Part shown: positions 25,975 through 37,624 of the stretch, one piece after another
How positions within the stretch are numbered: position 1 is the stretch's first letter
Layout: every line of letters begins with the position of its first letter
Assembly: GCF_020882245.1 (NCBI RefSeq)
Contig: NC_083599.1
Coordinates: 57,934,748-57,998,747 of the forward strand
DNA from: Rhopalosiphum padi
Taxonomy: Eukaryota; Arthropoda; Insecta; Hemiptera; Aphididae
Direction of reading: 5' to 3'
Length of the DNA: 64,000 bases
Position numbers and translations under genes: made by a program
Notes under the pieces: model-generated
Seen by the model: the letters and a program-made list of their open reading frames with translations, nothing else
Database searches by the model: none
What the model was told of the DNA's origin: nothing

Positions 25975-26546
25975 TCAACGCGCTAAGCACGGACCCCCTT
26001 CCACCCGCTTGGGTGCTTCGCCATCAACCTCAGGCGTTACCTCAAACTCTACGTCTCTCCCTCTATTCGTTACCCTGTTACTCCTTGGGACGAGCTCTAG
26101 ATTTTTACTCCAGCCGTCACTTAGGTTCACAGAACCTACATACTGCTTTTCTAACTGAACCGCTATTTCATCGTCTTTGATCTCAATCCACACCCCGAAT
26201 ATTTTAATCCGAGGATTTCTCTCGCCCGCCCTACGTAAATCGAGCGAGGCGTTTTGGAGTAGTTTCCTGCTCTCCTCATTCTCTGGCTCTACGTATAGCT
26301 TGTCTTTACTAACCTTCTTTATTTTCCTGAACTTTGGGTTGTACACCCCCGTTCTTATTGCCTCCCAGAGAACTTTTATCAGTTCTGCCTCGGTTGCCTC
26401 ACGGACAATTTTTGGCTTTCCCACTCCGATTCCCTTTTTGGCGCCAAGTTTACGACGTACGCCCCGCAGTTCTTTTCCTTCACTTTCTTTGTTTCCTCAT
26501 GGAGTATTCTTACATTCTTGGGAACAGCCCTTTTCACTTTTTTCTT
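25975..26546 (-). pseudogene. Non-LTR retrotransposon ORF1 (gag-like), middle part
   Basis: The minus strand encodes a basic/acidic, lysine- and glutamate-rich protein: one frame VKRAVPKNVRILHEETKKVK, then after a frameshift GKPKIVREATEAELIKVLWE...KIFGVWIEIKDDEIA, ending PKRVEGGPCLAR. This is typical of ORF1 proteins of insect R1/Jockey-clade elements (RNA binding, nuclear or cytoplasmic RNP). The expected CCHC knuckles are missing. The high-coordinate end coincides with the TTAA of the piggyBac remnant, so I infer the ORF1 continues at 28195-28505 beyond that insertion. Confidence 0.6.
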
Positions 26547-26695
26547 TTAACACGTTCACGACCAAGTCTTAAATTTGAGTGGTCTTTAAATAAACCATCT
26601 CATAAAATGGTTTTTAATTAAACATGAACTCATTGTATCTCATAGTAATATATTTTATAATATTATTTATAAAGAATTTTCGGATATTAAGGACA

Positions 26696-26771
26696 TGTCA
26701 CATATGTGTGACATCAAGTTTTTTCAGTGGTTATCCTTTACAGAAACCTGATGTCACACATATGTGACATC
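26696..26771. repeat. Inverted pair of imperfect palindromes, subterminal in the piggyBac remnant
   Basis: TGTCACATATGTGTGACATC (26696-26715) and its reverse complement (within 26750-26771) are separated by 34 bp. Each is itself nearly palindromic, so the block can form one 20-bp hairpin or two small ones. Position near the TTAA end parallels the GTATC palindromes of the intact piggyBac element at 19-22 kb; a transposase-binding role is inferred. Confidence 0.8.
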
Positions 26772-27415
26772 ATTATATTTCTATAGAAGAATCAGTAATC
26801 ACCATTGCATAATATTATAATAGGTATTTTTTTGGTGAATAAGTTTTTAGACAAAAAAATTATACGAAAATCATCTCCAATAAATTAACGCAAATATAAA
26901 ATGATTCAAATATCATTACTTGTCAAGAAATCATCAGCTGGTACATCTCAAAATAAAGTCAAAATTATATTTATAAAAAACACCAAAATTAACAAATGTC
27001 AAACTTAATACAAACAACTCAACATCAATGTATAAACAAAATTTATAAAAAAATTAAACAAATTACTTCTTGTAAAATAATGAATAACAGTTAACATTAT
27101 TTGAAATAAAATCAAAGCAAAATAATAATAAAATTAACAAATTAGACCATTTGTTATTAAAATCAAGTTATAAAAACATATTTTTACCAAACAAATTTTA
27201 AATATTTATATGACAATAAAATGTATAAAAACAAAGTTATCACGAATGAATCACCAAAGTTTAACAAAATTATAAAATAAAACAAAATTTTGGTTAAAAA
27301 TAACAATGAGTTAAAGATTTTAGTTCCAAAGAACTATTATAGTAAAAAAATCTCAAAAAAAAAAATAATTACAAAACTACTTTTTAAAACAAACTAAAAA
27401 TAATTTTAGTAACGT

Positions 27416-28152
27416 CTAATTATAAATGATAAATTTTGAAACAAGGATCAGGACATAAACCGATTGTGTTCCCTTTATCGTCCTTGCACAAACAAAAGCA
27501 GTATTTTTTCGCAGTTTATTCTGATGACAAACTCTACATCTTTTTCTAATATTTACTTTCATAAGATTATGCGTTTTCTGTGATGGTCTATTATTAACTA
27601 CACGTTGATTATATGAAATACCAATAAGATAACTTGCAACACATTTTCTGAATTCTAAATGAGCCATATTTTTAACTTTCATATTATACAATAGATTTCA
27701 TTTCCATTCCATAAGCACATATCCATGAGGTGAAAAAAAACTTTTATATACCATCGTAAACATTTTCTAGGTGTAGGATAGTAGCTGATCATTTGATCAG
27801 CCCTGTCAATACCAGACATATTATTATTGTAATCAACAATAATATTAGGTTTCATTTTTTTCCGTCCAAATCTGTCTGTGACTTCTACAAAATCCAGTTT
27901 CTGTTTGGTGGAAATCATGCACACATCTCTTTTATCACTATACTTAATTACGTGAATATTGCCTTTCTGGACATGAGCTACTTCACCTTTTCTCAATTTA
28001 GCATTCAAAGTATCTTTGGGATTATCTTTTCTGTTTTTTCTCAATGTACCAACAACCATAGTTTGATTTTCAAATAAAAATTGAGCTAAAGGTACACTAT
28101 TGTGAAAGTTGTCCATATATACTGTATGACCTTTTCCTAAGTATGGCTCCAT
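27416..28152 (-). pseudogene. piggyBac transposase, C-terminal fragment
   Basis: 27679-28152 encodes GHTVYMDNFHNSVPLAQFL with the second catalytic aspartate (MDNF), then PNIIVDYNNNMSGIDRADQM with the third (GIDRAD). A different frame (27416-27691) continues with the family's C-terminal cysteine-rich domain (CRVCHQNKLRKN..FVC). The frame change near 27.68 kb and the absence of the first roughly 300 residues make it a pseudogene. Sequence is only distantly similar to the intact piggyBac at 19-21 kb, so it is a separate family. Confidence 0.85.
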
Positions 28153-28192
28153 AAGCTTAGCAACAATTCCAAATGTTACACCTCTACTAAAC

Positions 28193-28505
28193 TAACTGAC
28201 AGTTATGTCGTCCATACCGTAGCCCGCCGTTCCGTGGGCTTTTCAAGGCGGAGTCTTACCGGGTTTTTCTCCCGTTTTCGCCCTTCTTCCTCCAGCACTA
28301 TCCGTACTAGGTTCTTGTTCTTAGGTTGCTTTACAGCAGCCTTTTGAACCGGCACCTTCCCGGCTGACACTGGGGCAACAACTTCTTTCGAAGTTGACGC
28401 CTTTGATTCCGATTCAACTGTGGTTATCGGACCCTCTTTCTGTTTTTTTGGATACTACTTTTTCAAAATCTTCGCCTTTCATGGTGTCCCTCGGCGATGC
28501 TGACA
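28193..28505 (-). pseudogene. Non-LTR retrotransposon ORF1, N-terminal part
   Basis: Minus-strand ATG at about 28505 starts MSASPRDTMKGEDFEKVVSK and, after one frameshift, continues SKASTSKEVVAPVSAGKVPV...NKNLVRIVLEEEGRKREKNP. This lysine-rich disordered start is typical for LINE ORF1. It follows a 5' UTR (28506-29040) and lies on the opposite side of the piggyBac remnant from the ORF1 middle part, on the same strand, so both likely belong to one element. Confidence 0.5.
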
Positions 28506-29040
28506 TCTCCGTTGACCTTCAATGTTCTTTGTCGATTTCTACTAGTGTTCTATCCTTCACCAACTCGGGTTGCCGTAGATGTCTAGCTTCTATTAATCTT
28601 CCTAGTATTATTGTGATCAGTGGTACGATGAGTTTATTATTAATTAATGGAAACGTTGTGTTAACGACTTTATGTTTATTCATATATATTTATTATTTAT
28701 TATTATTGCTATACGTGCCGGTAACCGATGATCGGGGCCGTGCCCTATTAATTTATTATTATGCCGTATTACATTATTATTATTATTATTATTACTTTGA
28801 TGTGACCTTTATTTGGGGCGAAGTTTTTATGCCGTATGACTTTTCTTGGCCATAACTTACCTTTCATTCTTTTTTTTCAATTACTAATAAATTCCGCAAG
28901 TATAACCATACCCAAAACAATGCGTTCATTATTATTTATTCTTCCCTATTTGTCTTATTTTCTTCATCCATATAATATTATAAAATCCTACACGCTCCGG
29001 TTTAAAAATCTCGGCTGTGGGTTGGCGACCTTGTCAATGT
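28506..29040 (-). repeat. Non-LTR retrotransposon 5' UTR, family copy 1
   Basis: Read on the minus strand it begins AAGGTCGCCAACCCACAGCC and shares ordered blocks with 32323-31860: GGTCGCCAACC, CCGAG, CCGGAG, a GATGA(AG)AAAATA block, and later a CATACGGCATAAAA/GAATGGCATAAAA block. It contains an (ATT)n run at 28771-28796. A second AAGGTCGCCA occurs 63 bp further out (near 29090-29103), so the true 5' end may include a short repeated promoter monomer. Confidence 0.55.
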
Positions 29041-29099
29041 ACGCTCCACAAACCGAACCTGTGTAATAGATTGAGCGAGATGTCACAGATGGCGACCTT

Positions 29100-29927
29100 G
29101 CCAGGATGAATTGTCCTTGCATCAACAGTGGGCGTGCATACTACCCTCTTATTAGACCCTTTCTTAAGCTTCACTAAAGTATTCACTTCTGCGAACAGCT
29201 GTCTGTAAAATCCAGCTCCAACGTCAACTGAAACCCCGTAAACCGTCAGTACACTCTTAATACGTTGACGCAATGACATAAAACATAAAGCGTCATATCC
29301 ACCCTCCTTCTCCCTAAAACAACCCAACTGGTCAGACTCAGTGTATATGTTACCCTTATTAATTAAGTGTTGTCTATATTGTAAACTATATTTTTGATCA
29401 ACTACATATGTAGTGGTTCTGAACTCGACTCTTATAATCTCTTGAAAATCAGATGTTTTCAAGCACTTGACAGGCTTAATATTTAAGTATTAAGCATTTT
29501 CATCCTTCTGAACCATCTTTAAATTTATACACATTTGTTCAAACATCAGCCGCGCTCCTCCCTTTCTAATCTCCCGCGGATAGATTTGAAATATTGTGAA
29601 ACAAAATGATTTCAAAGTAATATCATCCTCTGGTAGTTTTAATTTCAGGCAGTATTCAATCAAATGGCTAAATCCAATATCCGTTATTTGATGGTTTGGG
29701 ACTGGACCTCCAAATAAAGTTAAAATCCGTTTAAACTCATCGTTCCACTGAGTCAAAAAACGTTTAAGATTAATGTACAATTCAGGCCTTGTTGTTATGG
29801 CATATCCACAACTTTTAACTAATTCATCATACTCAGCTATTAATGCTTTCTATGTACTAGTAATGAAAGCTCTAAGATTAATTGTTAATCCAGCTACTTG
29901 AGATCTGCTACGATCAATTCCCTCCAT
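29100..29927 (-). pseudogene. Unidentified intronless coding region, broken
   Basis: A minus-strand frame starts at ATG 29927-29925 (MEGIDRSRSQ...), meets one in-frame TAG at 29850-29852, then stays open to 29490 (about 145 aa in all). A second frame of about 130 aa continues directly after it, from about 29483 to about 29105, where LINE-like sequence begins. Composition is protein-like, not low-complexity, and base composition is higher in GC than the AT-rich flanks. I do not recognise a family. Compactness, lack of introns and two consecutive frames suggest a decayed single gene or an endogenous viral element; this is inference only. Confidence 0.45.
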
Positions 29928-30003
29928 CTTGATATGATATTAAAAATTTAATTTACTCGTTATTTCAAAAAGTATTAATGTTTTGAAAATATTTTTTATT
30001 CTT

Positions 30004-31179
30004 TTAACTTTTTAGAGGCTTCTTTGGCCTCCTACAATCTCGGGCAAGGTGCCCGAATTTTGAACAATTATAACATTCTGTAATATTTAAAATTTTATAT
30101 TACAAGCGTTAAGATTTTAACTATTGTTAATTGTTATTATTCATACTAACTTTTGGCCTTGCGGCCAGGCCCAGATTTTTGCCGCGGCGGATTTCGCTGT
30201 TGCTGTCCGTGGGATACGTTGCCTTTGTGCACCCGTACCCCCGGACAGTTGATGAAAATCATTTTCCCTTTCATATTGCTGTAATTGTATTAAATTAATA
30301 ATTTATATACTACTTTTTCTATTTACCCAGCTAAATAATATACTATACAATCAAAAACTGTAGAATCTGAATAATTATGCTCTAAGAATATGTCATCTAC
30401 ATCCCGACATTCTTCATCAACAATATTATTAATTTTTTCTTTTAATTTTTCAATTCTAACTGTAGAATTAGCAGTTTCTTTGATTATGTCCTTTAAATCT
30501 CCAATAGTTATAACTGGAATATTATCTGAAAATTATAATCCAATAGTAAAATTCATTACATACCTAGGCCCTAGGGCCATAGGGGTAATGTAAGTAGAAG
30601 TACAAATTCAAATAATAATTTAAAACTTACCTTCAAATATTTTACAATTGCCACTTCTAGGGGGTTTAATCAAAGAATGAACTGAAAGCATCCTGTACAA
30701 TTGCAAAAATGTAGGACAAGAAGGATGATCATTCGGACCTGACACTTGCCGTATTATCCCAAAAAATTGCTATAATGCAATTTAAATTTAAATTAAATTT
30801 ATTAGATTATTATTTTGAATGAATTGGCACTAATTAAAAGTATTTAATATTTATGGTTGTAAATTACTTCCAAACAATCTTGATTGAACTTAGCTGTCAA
30901 ATCATATGCAAATTGTTTTTCATCTAACAAATAATTAACCAAATCTATTGTTGATTTTAATGTGATTTTGAGACCAGATACCCATGTGTGTAATATGTCT
31001 TCATTTTTAAAATGGTATTGACATATCCTAGATTTGTCTTTTAATGTAACCCCTAAAGCTTTCTCCCATTTAATCTTCAAGGAAATTTCCTTAGGTACTC
31101 CAAACGTACTGGGGTTTAAACCTTTATAAGAGCAGAAAGGTAAACAACACTTCACTATTTTCTTTGTAAAACGCAATAC
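30004..31179 (-). CDS. THAP / P-element C-terminus / CCHC zinc-knuckle fusion gene, five exons
   Basis: Exon A (31179-30868) encodes a THAP zinc finger (CCLPFC..., then SRICQYHF) joined directly to a P-element C-terminal segment (SGLKITLKSTIDLVNYLL...FNQDCLE). Exon B (30769-30631) gives QFFGIIRQVSGPNDHPSC; exon C (30525-30327) ends DCIVYYLAG; both are P-element/THAP9-like. Exon D (30278-30151) is a basic linker; exon E (30077-30004) a gag-type knuckle CYNCSKFGHLARDC and TAA. Introns are GT-AG and phases match at all four joins (0, 1, 2, 1). The DDE catalytic core is absent. An initiator ATG is not in exon A, so a short upstream exon is expected. By analogy with KP elements it may repress or bind transposon DNA (inference). 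Confidence 0.72.
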
Positions 31180-31749
31180 CTATTATAATGTAAAAATACT
31201 TAAAAAATGTGCATGAAATAATTATTTTTAAAATTATAAAAATAATAATCACAATTAAAAATTAAAATATACATTTATATTATCCCCCCCCCTTACGCAA
31301 AGGTTAATAACTAATTATATCTTTAATCGTGATTTTAATCATAGTTATGGTAGTTGTGTGCTAACTGCTTACTGCTTATAAAGTTTAAATTAGGCGGGAA
31401 TATATTCTTACATAATATTTTAATAAAACATTATTATCACGGATAGAGAGCACACTAAGTTAGTTCAGCAGCTGATTCTGAAAGTAATTTCAATTGCCAT
31501 GTGATATCGCTTGTGACATAGCCCGTCGGGCAACCATTATATCTTTAATCGTGACTACCACGCATATGGCTTTCGGCTTCTTGTTCATAGTGCGTCAGAT
31601 ATAATCAGTTAGTTATCTAGTTATTGTATATATCTGTGTTCTAGACACAGTGATTAAATAATTATAATAAATAACTCTACTCCTAGCGTGTCGCGCCGCG
31701 CGCCTACGTTTACTCCGTTGACGCCGTTATCATGCGCGAAGCCCTACGC
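31180..31749. other. Upstream region of the THAP fusion gene
   Basis: It should hold the missing first exon and promoter of the gene at 30004-31179, but I cannot pick them out. TTATATCTTTAATCGTGA-like sequence occurs twice (near 31316-31334 and 31535-31552), a local direct repeat of unknown meaning. Confidence 0.3.
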
Positions 31750-32323
31750 GTGACGATAATCGCTGTTAGCCACTGCCGATATATTAAGAAGAAAAAACCA
31801 CTCCCGTTCCTTTGCTCTGACTAGACGCCCATCCTCAAATTCCAATCTAGGGTTCCACGCCATCATCATGGAGTAGAGCGCCCTTGATTGTGCCCCCGGC
31901 GGATATGCCGAGTGGGCAACAACGATAAGTGAAGTGGTGTTCGTGTTTTTTGTTTGTAAATATATGTATTTTTATATCCGGCCGGTACGTGAGTACTACA
32001 TTTTTCTATATTATCATAAAAAATTATACCCGAGTTATGGTTGTAATGTGTACCCTCGACGTCTACGAGCGTCGGGGCACCCTCATGAGGTTTCTTAGAA
32101 ATTATAAAATTATTATTATTAACATTATATATCGCTAATATTATCCTAATTATTTCTTTTAGTCTGAGTTTTATGCCATTCGGCTTTCTCGGCACAAAAT
32201 TAAACTTTTGTATATTTCCACAAACTGATTTTAATTATTTCTTCCTATTTTCTCATCTTTATATATAATATCTATGATACTCCGGCTCAATAGGGCCTCG
32301 GTTCGTGGTTGGCGACCTTTTTT
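31750..32323 (-). repeat. Non-LTR retrotransposon 5'-end fragment, family copy 2
   Basis: On the minus strand it starts AAAGGTCGCCAACCACGAACC and follows the same block order as the 5' UTR at 28506-29040. It contains a 109-codon open frame (31866-32195) that is not convincingly a protein. GC rises toward the 31.7-31.9 kb end. Probably a truncated copy of the same LINE family. Confidence 0.5.
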
Positions 32324-35300
32324 AAATATCAAGTGTCCGCCATTGGGGGCTTCACAAATAGTGAAGCGTCTCATATTATTTAAAATATATTATACTCAAA
32401 TATCGAAACTTCGACAGCACCTATCTTATAATAATCGATTTTGATTTTGGCGCAATTTCCTATTTCTTATTACTGCCTGTGATGGTGCAAATTACAAAAG
32501 CAGTTTAAAAATGTTGGTGCAAATTACACGCATGTTGTAAATATTTATGGTTAATTTTGGTGCGAATCGACTACAGCCGATTTAATAGATATTATCTAAT
32601 TATTCTGATTTATAATTCATTATCAGCACACAGTGACGCGCGGTCGGCGTTTTTATTTGGTTAGGGTCTCAACTCTCAATGGTAAAAACGCTGCATTCGA
32701 GTGGGCTACCATTAATAGAAAAAATACAATAATAAATAAAACAAAGCAATTTTTAAATATCTTTGAAATAAAATGAATTTATATTTATAAATATATTTTG
32801 TTTTAACTTACAAATTTACCGGCTTGGGCTTGGGCATCACTGCTTTGAAACATGGCGTATATTATGTATACGCGCGCGCAACAAATCCGATTGTTCAATT
32901 GGAAAACCCATAAATAATATCAACGGTTGTAAGTTAGTAACGATCTACGGTAGTGTGACCCAGACGGTGACGGTACGTAGGTACAACAACGACGTACGCG
33001 CGCCTATAAAAATAAATAGTCGTAATTATCTATTCCTACGCGTGTATGTAGGTACTTAATAATAATAATATAAATATATAATTACGCGTAGCTACACAGG
33101 TACTCGTGTCAGATGTGCGTATGTGCGTCGCGTTCAACCATCAGTTATCACAATCGGAAACGAATTCAATACACATTACACATATTTTACGAATGATTGA
33201 TGGCGACGTGTGGATTTAAATATACGACAGTACACAATGCTACAATACCAGTAATGGCGCCTTGTGGTCGTCAATATAATAACGTGTGCCTATACACACT
33301 GTATATGTATAGTGTATATCTACGCTCGAAACGCTGCTGCTGCTGCTGCTTCTGTTATGTATAGTTACCTCTACCTACCTACATTATACGTACTATTATG
33401 GTGCACCATAAACAAATCAAACTAATATTGTAATACGATATATTTTAGACGTGATTTTTTTTATTCTCGATAAAAATAAATCGTCAGACGCTTATATACA
33501 CGAAACTCGTACACATCCGTCATCATCATTCATCGGATACCGAGCTGATGTATATATCCAGACGAAACGCGCCAACGGTCGAAGGAAATGATATGCTTAA
33601 CTAAAACGAGAAAAATATATCAAGGTAAGATGTATGGTGGACACCGATTAACATAATATTATATTTGTTACGGTCACAAACAGTTAACGAAAGGAATTTT
33701 CAGTATTGTTCTAATATTAAATACGTATTACGAATAAATTTAAAAAAAATATATATATATTTTTATCTTTATAATTGCTTAAGATGTTTACTATTAATTA
33801 TGTAAAAACATATTTTCAAAAAAGTTAATAGATTTAAAAATAGTTCGATAAACGAATCAGCCCTAGTATAGGCAAGAATTTACACCCGGCTTTAATACTA
33901 TTGTATTATTACTATTAACTGTAATAATGTAAAAGATTTTAAAATGGGCTGCAAGTCCTACTTCAATTTTTGGCCCAGCAACAAATAATATTCCCATCCT
34001 GAAATATGGCCCTAGTCCGCCCCTTCAACCACCTCCCATCAATGATTTAATTAAGAATGATAATTGATGGAACTATAGGTATACACAGTACACGCGTATG
34101 CTCACACAAGCACCTAATATTACGCTTTACATACTATTATATTATATACATATATTAATATATTACTATTACGATACGCTGTTTAACAACTTAATGGGAT
34201 TTATATTTATACCGAACGTGTATTGGGGCCGATCACTCTGGTATAATACATAGCTTTACGTAGTTGTACACAGTATAATATGTATATAACTAATAACCAA
34301 GTGTACAGTGCAACAACAATATATCGGTAGTCCTGCAGTAGGTACGTATCCTCAGTTTGAGCCGATCGCACCAGTTTTATTTTACATACAATATATTGTT
34401 ATATTTTACTATCTACTGACATATTTGTACACGGTACACCTGATCCAACTATTACTATCAAATTAATTATTTGAGGGTAAGTAATTTATTATTTTCTTCG
34501 AAACTATAGTTGAATAGTATTTGATACATTATCAAACCTTTTTCATTGTACCAACCTACTTTGTTTAAATATAAGTTATAACTATACCATAAAACATACA
34601 TTTTTCGTGTTTATACTTGTTAAATTGTGCAAAATAAATAAAATGTATTTTTATCAATATTAGGCAATGTGTGAAGATTATACTAACTACATTTGTAAAA
34701 TAACTCAACAAAAAAAATATATATATACCAATACATAAGATTAATCCTAGCCGTTATTATGCTCTAAAGACTGCAGTGTACAAATCAGTCACAGGCTTTC
34801 ACTTTTATTCTCTAATATGAACGAATATTGTTAAAAAGATGTAAAAATAATAAATATATTATTTGTACATTGTAGGTAAATGTCTATGGCTGACAGTTAT
34901 ACGTGTATCTAGGTACGTTTATTAGTATTACAAATTTACATTCATGGGTATATAAGTGCAGGCGCGTGAAAACACGTATGTAATATATAATATATATGTA
35001 TATAATTATATTTTTAATATTACAATTGAATGAATATTATATTTTTATACTTTATATACTTTTGACACAACACAGACGTGTACAAAAGGGTAAAAAGGTT
35101 TAAAGATATACATGCAAGAATTGTAAAATCACCCTACTCAGACTGAGTCTGACAATAAACGTTTATTAAAGTAGTATATCTTACAAGACCGATCAGCGAT
35201 TTTTTCATCGATAGCGGTTAATGCTTGCTCGTTTATAATAACATTTTCGGTTACGTATGCATGATTTAATACAACAGACATTTTTTTTTGACGAGATTGA

Positions 35301-36743
35301 TACTTGAATACCACTTTAAAAAAAAAAAAATGTTATTTGTTAATATTTACACCACAGTCGATAGTCAATCGCGAACACGTGAGAATGTAACCGGAGAACA
35401 AGTTAAATGCTAACTGATTGACAATTCGTAATTAGAAAATATTATCACGGATTTATGAAATTAATAGCTTTAGAAATAATCGTTCAGGGTGTATATTTTG
35501 GTTGTAATAAAAATCAACCCCCCAATTAAAACATTTAATCCGCATGATTATTCTTTATAAAAAATGTTCATTAACTAAAACCTTACATGATTATTTTAAA
35601 TATTTTAAACTTTAATATTATTATATTATATTAGAAGAGGTGAATAATAAAAATTATATTTATAATAGAAACAGACAATATTTTATTTGATCATGTGTTT
35701 TGTGTATAAATTAGAACTATTTTCAATATTTATTTTATAAACAGCTGAAAGATTTAAAATATTAAAAAAATTATCTTCTGTACTGATATAAATAACCAGT
35801 GAAATGTCAAGTATCGTACGAGGTTTTAATGGTTACAAAATAAAAAAATCGAATTTATCAAAAACTTGTGTTGAAGTAAATATATTTTTTTATTTTTCCT
35901 GATTATTTTGAATTTTTGCTTTTGATCACCAAAAAGAAAATCAATTAGATCCAATTCGCTAACAAAAAACGCGTTTAACAATAAAAATTGGAGCATTTTG
36001 ATTAAATTTTATACAAAACACAATACATTCATAATATTATTAACTAATATCTGCTTATAATTTAAAATGTATTGAATTTTTTAATAACATAAAGATTAGC
36101 AAAGTTTAATATGAACAATATATTTAATCTACTGATAATTTTACATTTAATCTATTGACTTATATGACTGGTTAGTGACTACTGGTACTGACTATCGCAG
36201 TATCGCTAACGATAGTGCCATAGTGACATGTTTACGTTCAAATATTCATTAAATACGTATCAATTTGGTTATTTTGTTGTGCCTAATTTAAAAATGAATA
36301 ACACTAAATACTTGATACTTTTAAAGGTAGTCGGATATATTATATTATGTAAATACCTACTTACTTTTTATTTTTAATATTTTATACATATTATACATTG
36401 TAAGAACTCTTTATATAAAAACATTTAGTTGATTAATTTATTTCTATGCAAATAAATCTATTACAACATAACTGTTTAATTTTAAATAGGTAATCATTCA
36501 AAGAAGTATATATAGTTAACACTTAGATATGTCATCTCTATATCTATTCAAAAATTCATAACATTACCTTTATTATTGTGATATATTTTTAATTTTTTAA
36601 TTATTATAATAACTACATACCATTTATATATTTCACTAAGATATTTTTAATGTAATATTTATGTTTTTTATACATTTTATTACACATAAATCATTTCAAA
36701 TTCTAAGCGGAGCGATGAATGTATTATTTTTATTATGATATAT

Positions 36744-36748
<5 letters not shown>
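32324..36748. other. Intergenic DNA with a CpG-denser core, no gene seen
   Basis: 32860-33620 is denser in CG and contains a (GCT)n run near 33338-33353, resembling promoter or 5' UTR sequence. The remainder is AT-rich with no supported exon or transposon terminus. Confidence 0.35.

Positions 36749-36776
<28 letters not shown>
36749..36776. repeat. (GT)n microsatellite
   Basis: Fourteen consecutive GT dinucleotides. Confidence 0.95.
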
Positions 36777-36779
<3 letters not shown>

Positions 36780-37624
36780 AATATGCGAAGTTTTTGATAA
36801 ATTACCTACTTCGATTTTCAACTTTGAGGAGAATTATGGATAGAAAATTGGATCTAGTTTATATTTTAAAGGGGTCAAAATTAAAAATTCCCAAAATTTT
36901 TTTTTTATTATCAGAAAAACTAACAATTTTTGATTTAAGTTTTTAGTTATAAATTTCCATAAAAATTTCATGAATGTGTCAAAATAATTGAAAATTGTTT
37001 ACAAGGTTCTTTATAAGTTGTTTAACCTATTTAAAAAAAGATTCTATTGGAATGGCAAATTATTTTTTTATAAGTATTTGAAGTTTAAATTTTTACGACA
37101 TTGTATATTCACCCGTATAGGATATTTTTTGTTTGTTTTAATTAAAAAACGGATAACCATAAGTTATGAATAGAATGTTTATGTTTTTCTAGAAAATCAG
37201 ATCCTTTTTCGACCTAATTGTATAATTCTTTAGTTTATTTCATTATGCCAACAACTTTGAATGATATGTTGTGTGTACCTATGTTTACATTTTTATTTAA
37301 ATGGCCAAGTCTTACTTATACTTTATATTAGATACCTATTCAAACATTTCTTACAATGCTTTTAAAACCATAATTTTTAAAAATATTTAACTTAATTATC
37401 TACATTAAATTATTTCAAATTTACCTTTTAAATAGAAACGGCAAGATACTTTTACATTTTTTTTATCACTCAACAAAATGTCCCTATAATTATCAAAACA
37501 AATGTGTCGATTAAGCGAAAAGACTTTTATTAATTTGACATATTAAAATTTTGTTGAATTCACAAAATAATTTTTTGATATTATAAGTATTTAACAAATA
37601 TATGTATTTATTGTTGAAAACAAA

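Larger units (their letters stand above)
26547..28192 (-). mobile_element. piggyBac remnant inserted in LINE ORF1
   Basis: The left end is TTAA (26547-26550) followed by CACGTTCACGACC, a piggyBac-like terminus. About 145 bp inside is a palindromic repeat pair (26696-26771). The transposase is only its C-terminal third. The right end is not preserved: sequence changes to LINE-like GC-richer DNA at about 28193 with no recognisable terminal repeat or TTAA. 26800-27415 is very AT-rich non-coding DNA. Confidence 0.65.

Noticed and set aside
36749..37173. ORFs over the (GT)n repeat and following AT-rich DNA
   Set aside because: Phe/Tyr/Lys/Val repeats from simple sequence, with no gene features.
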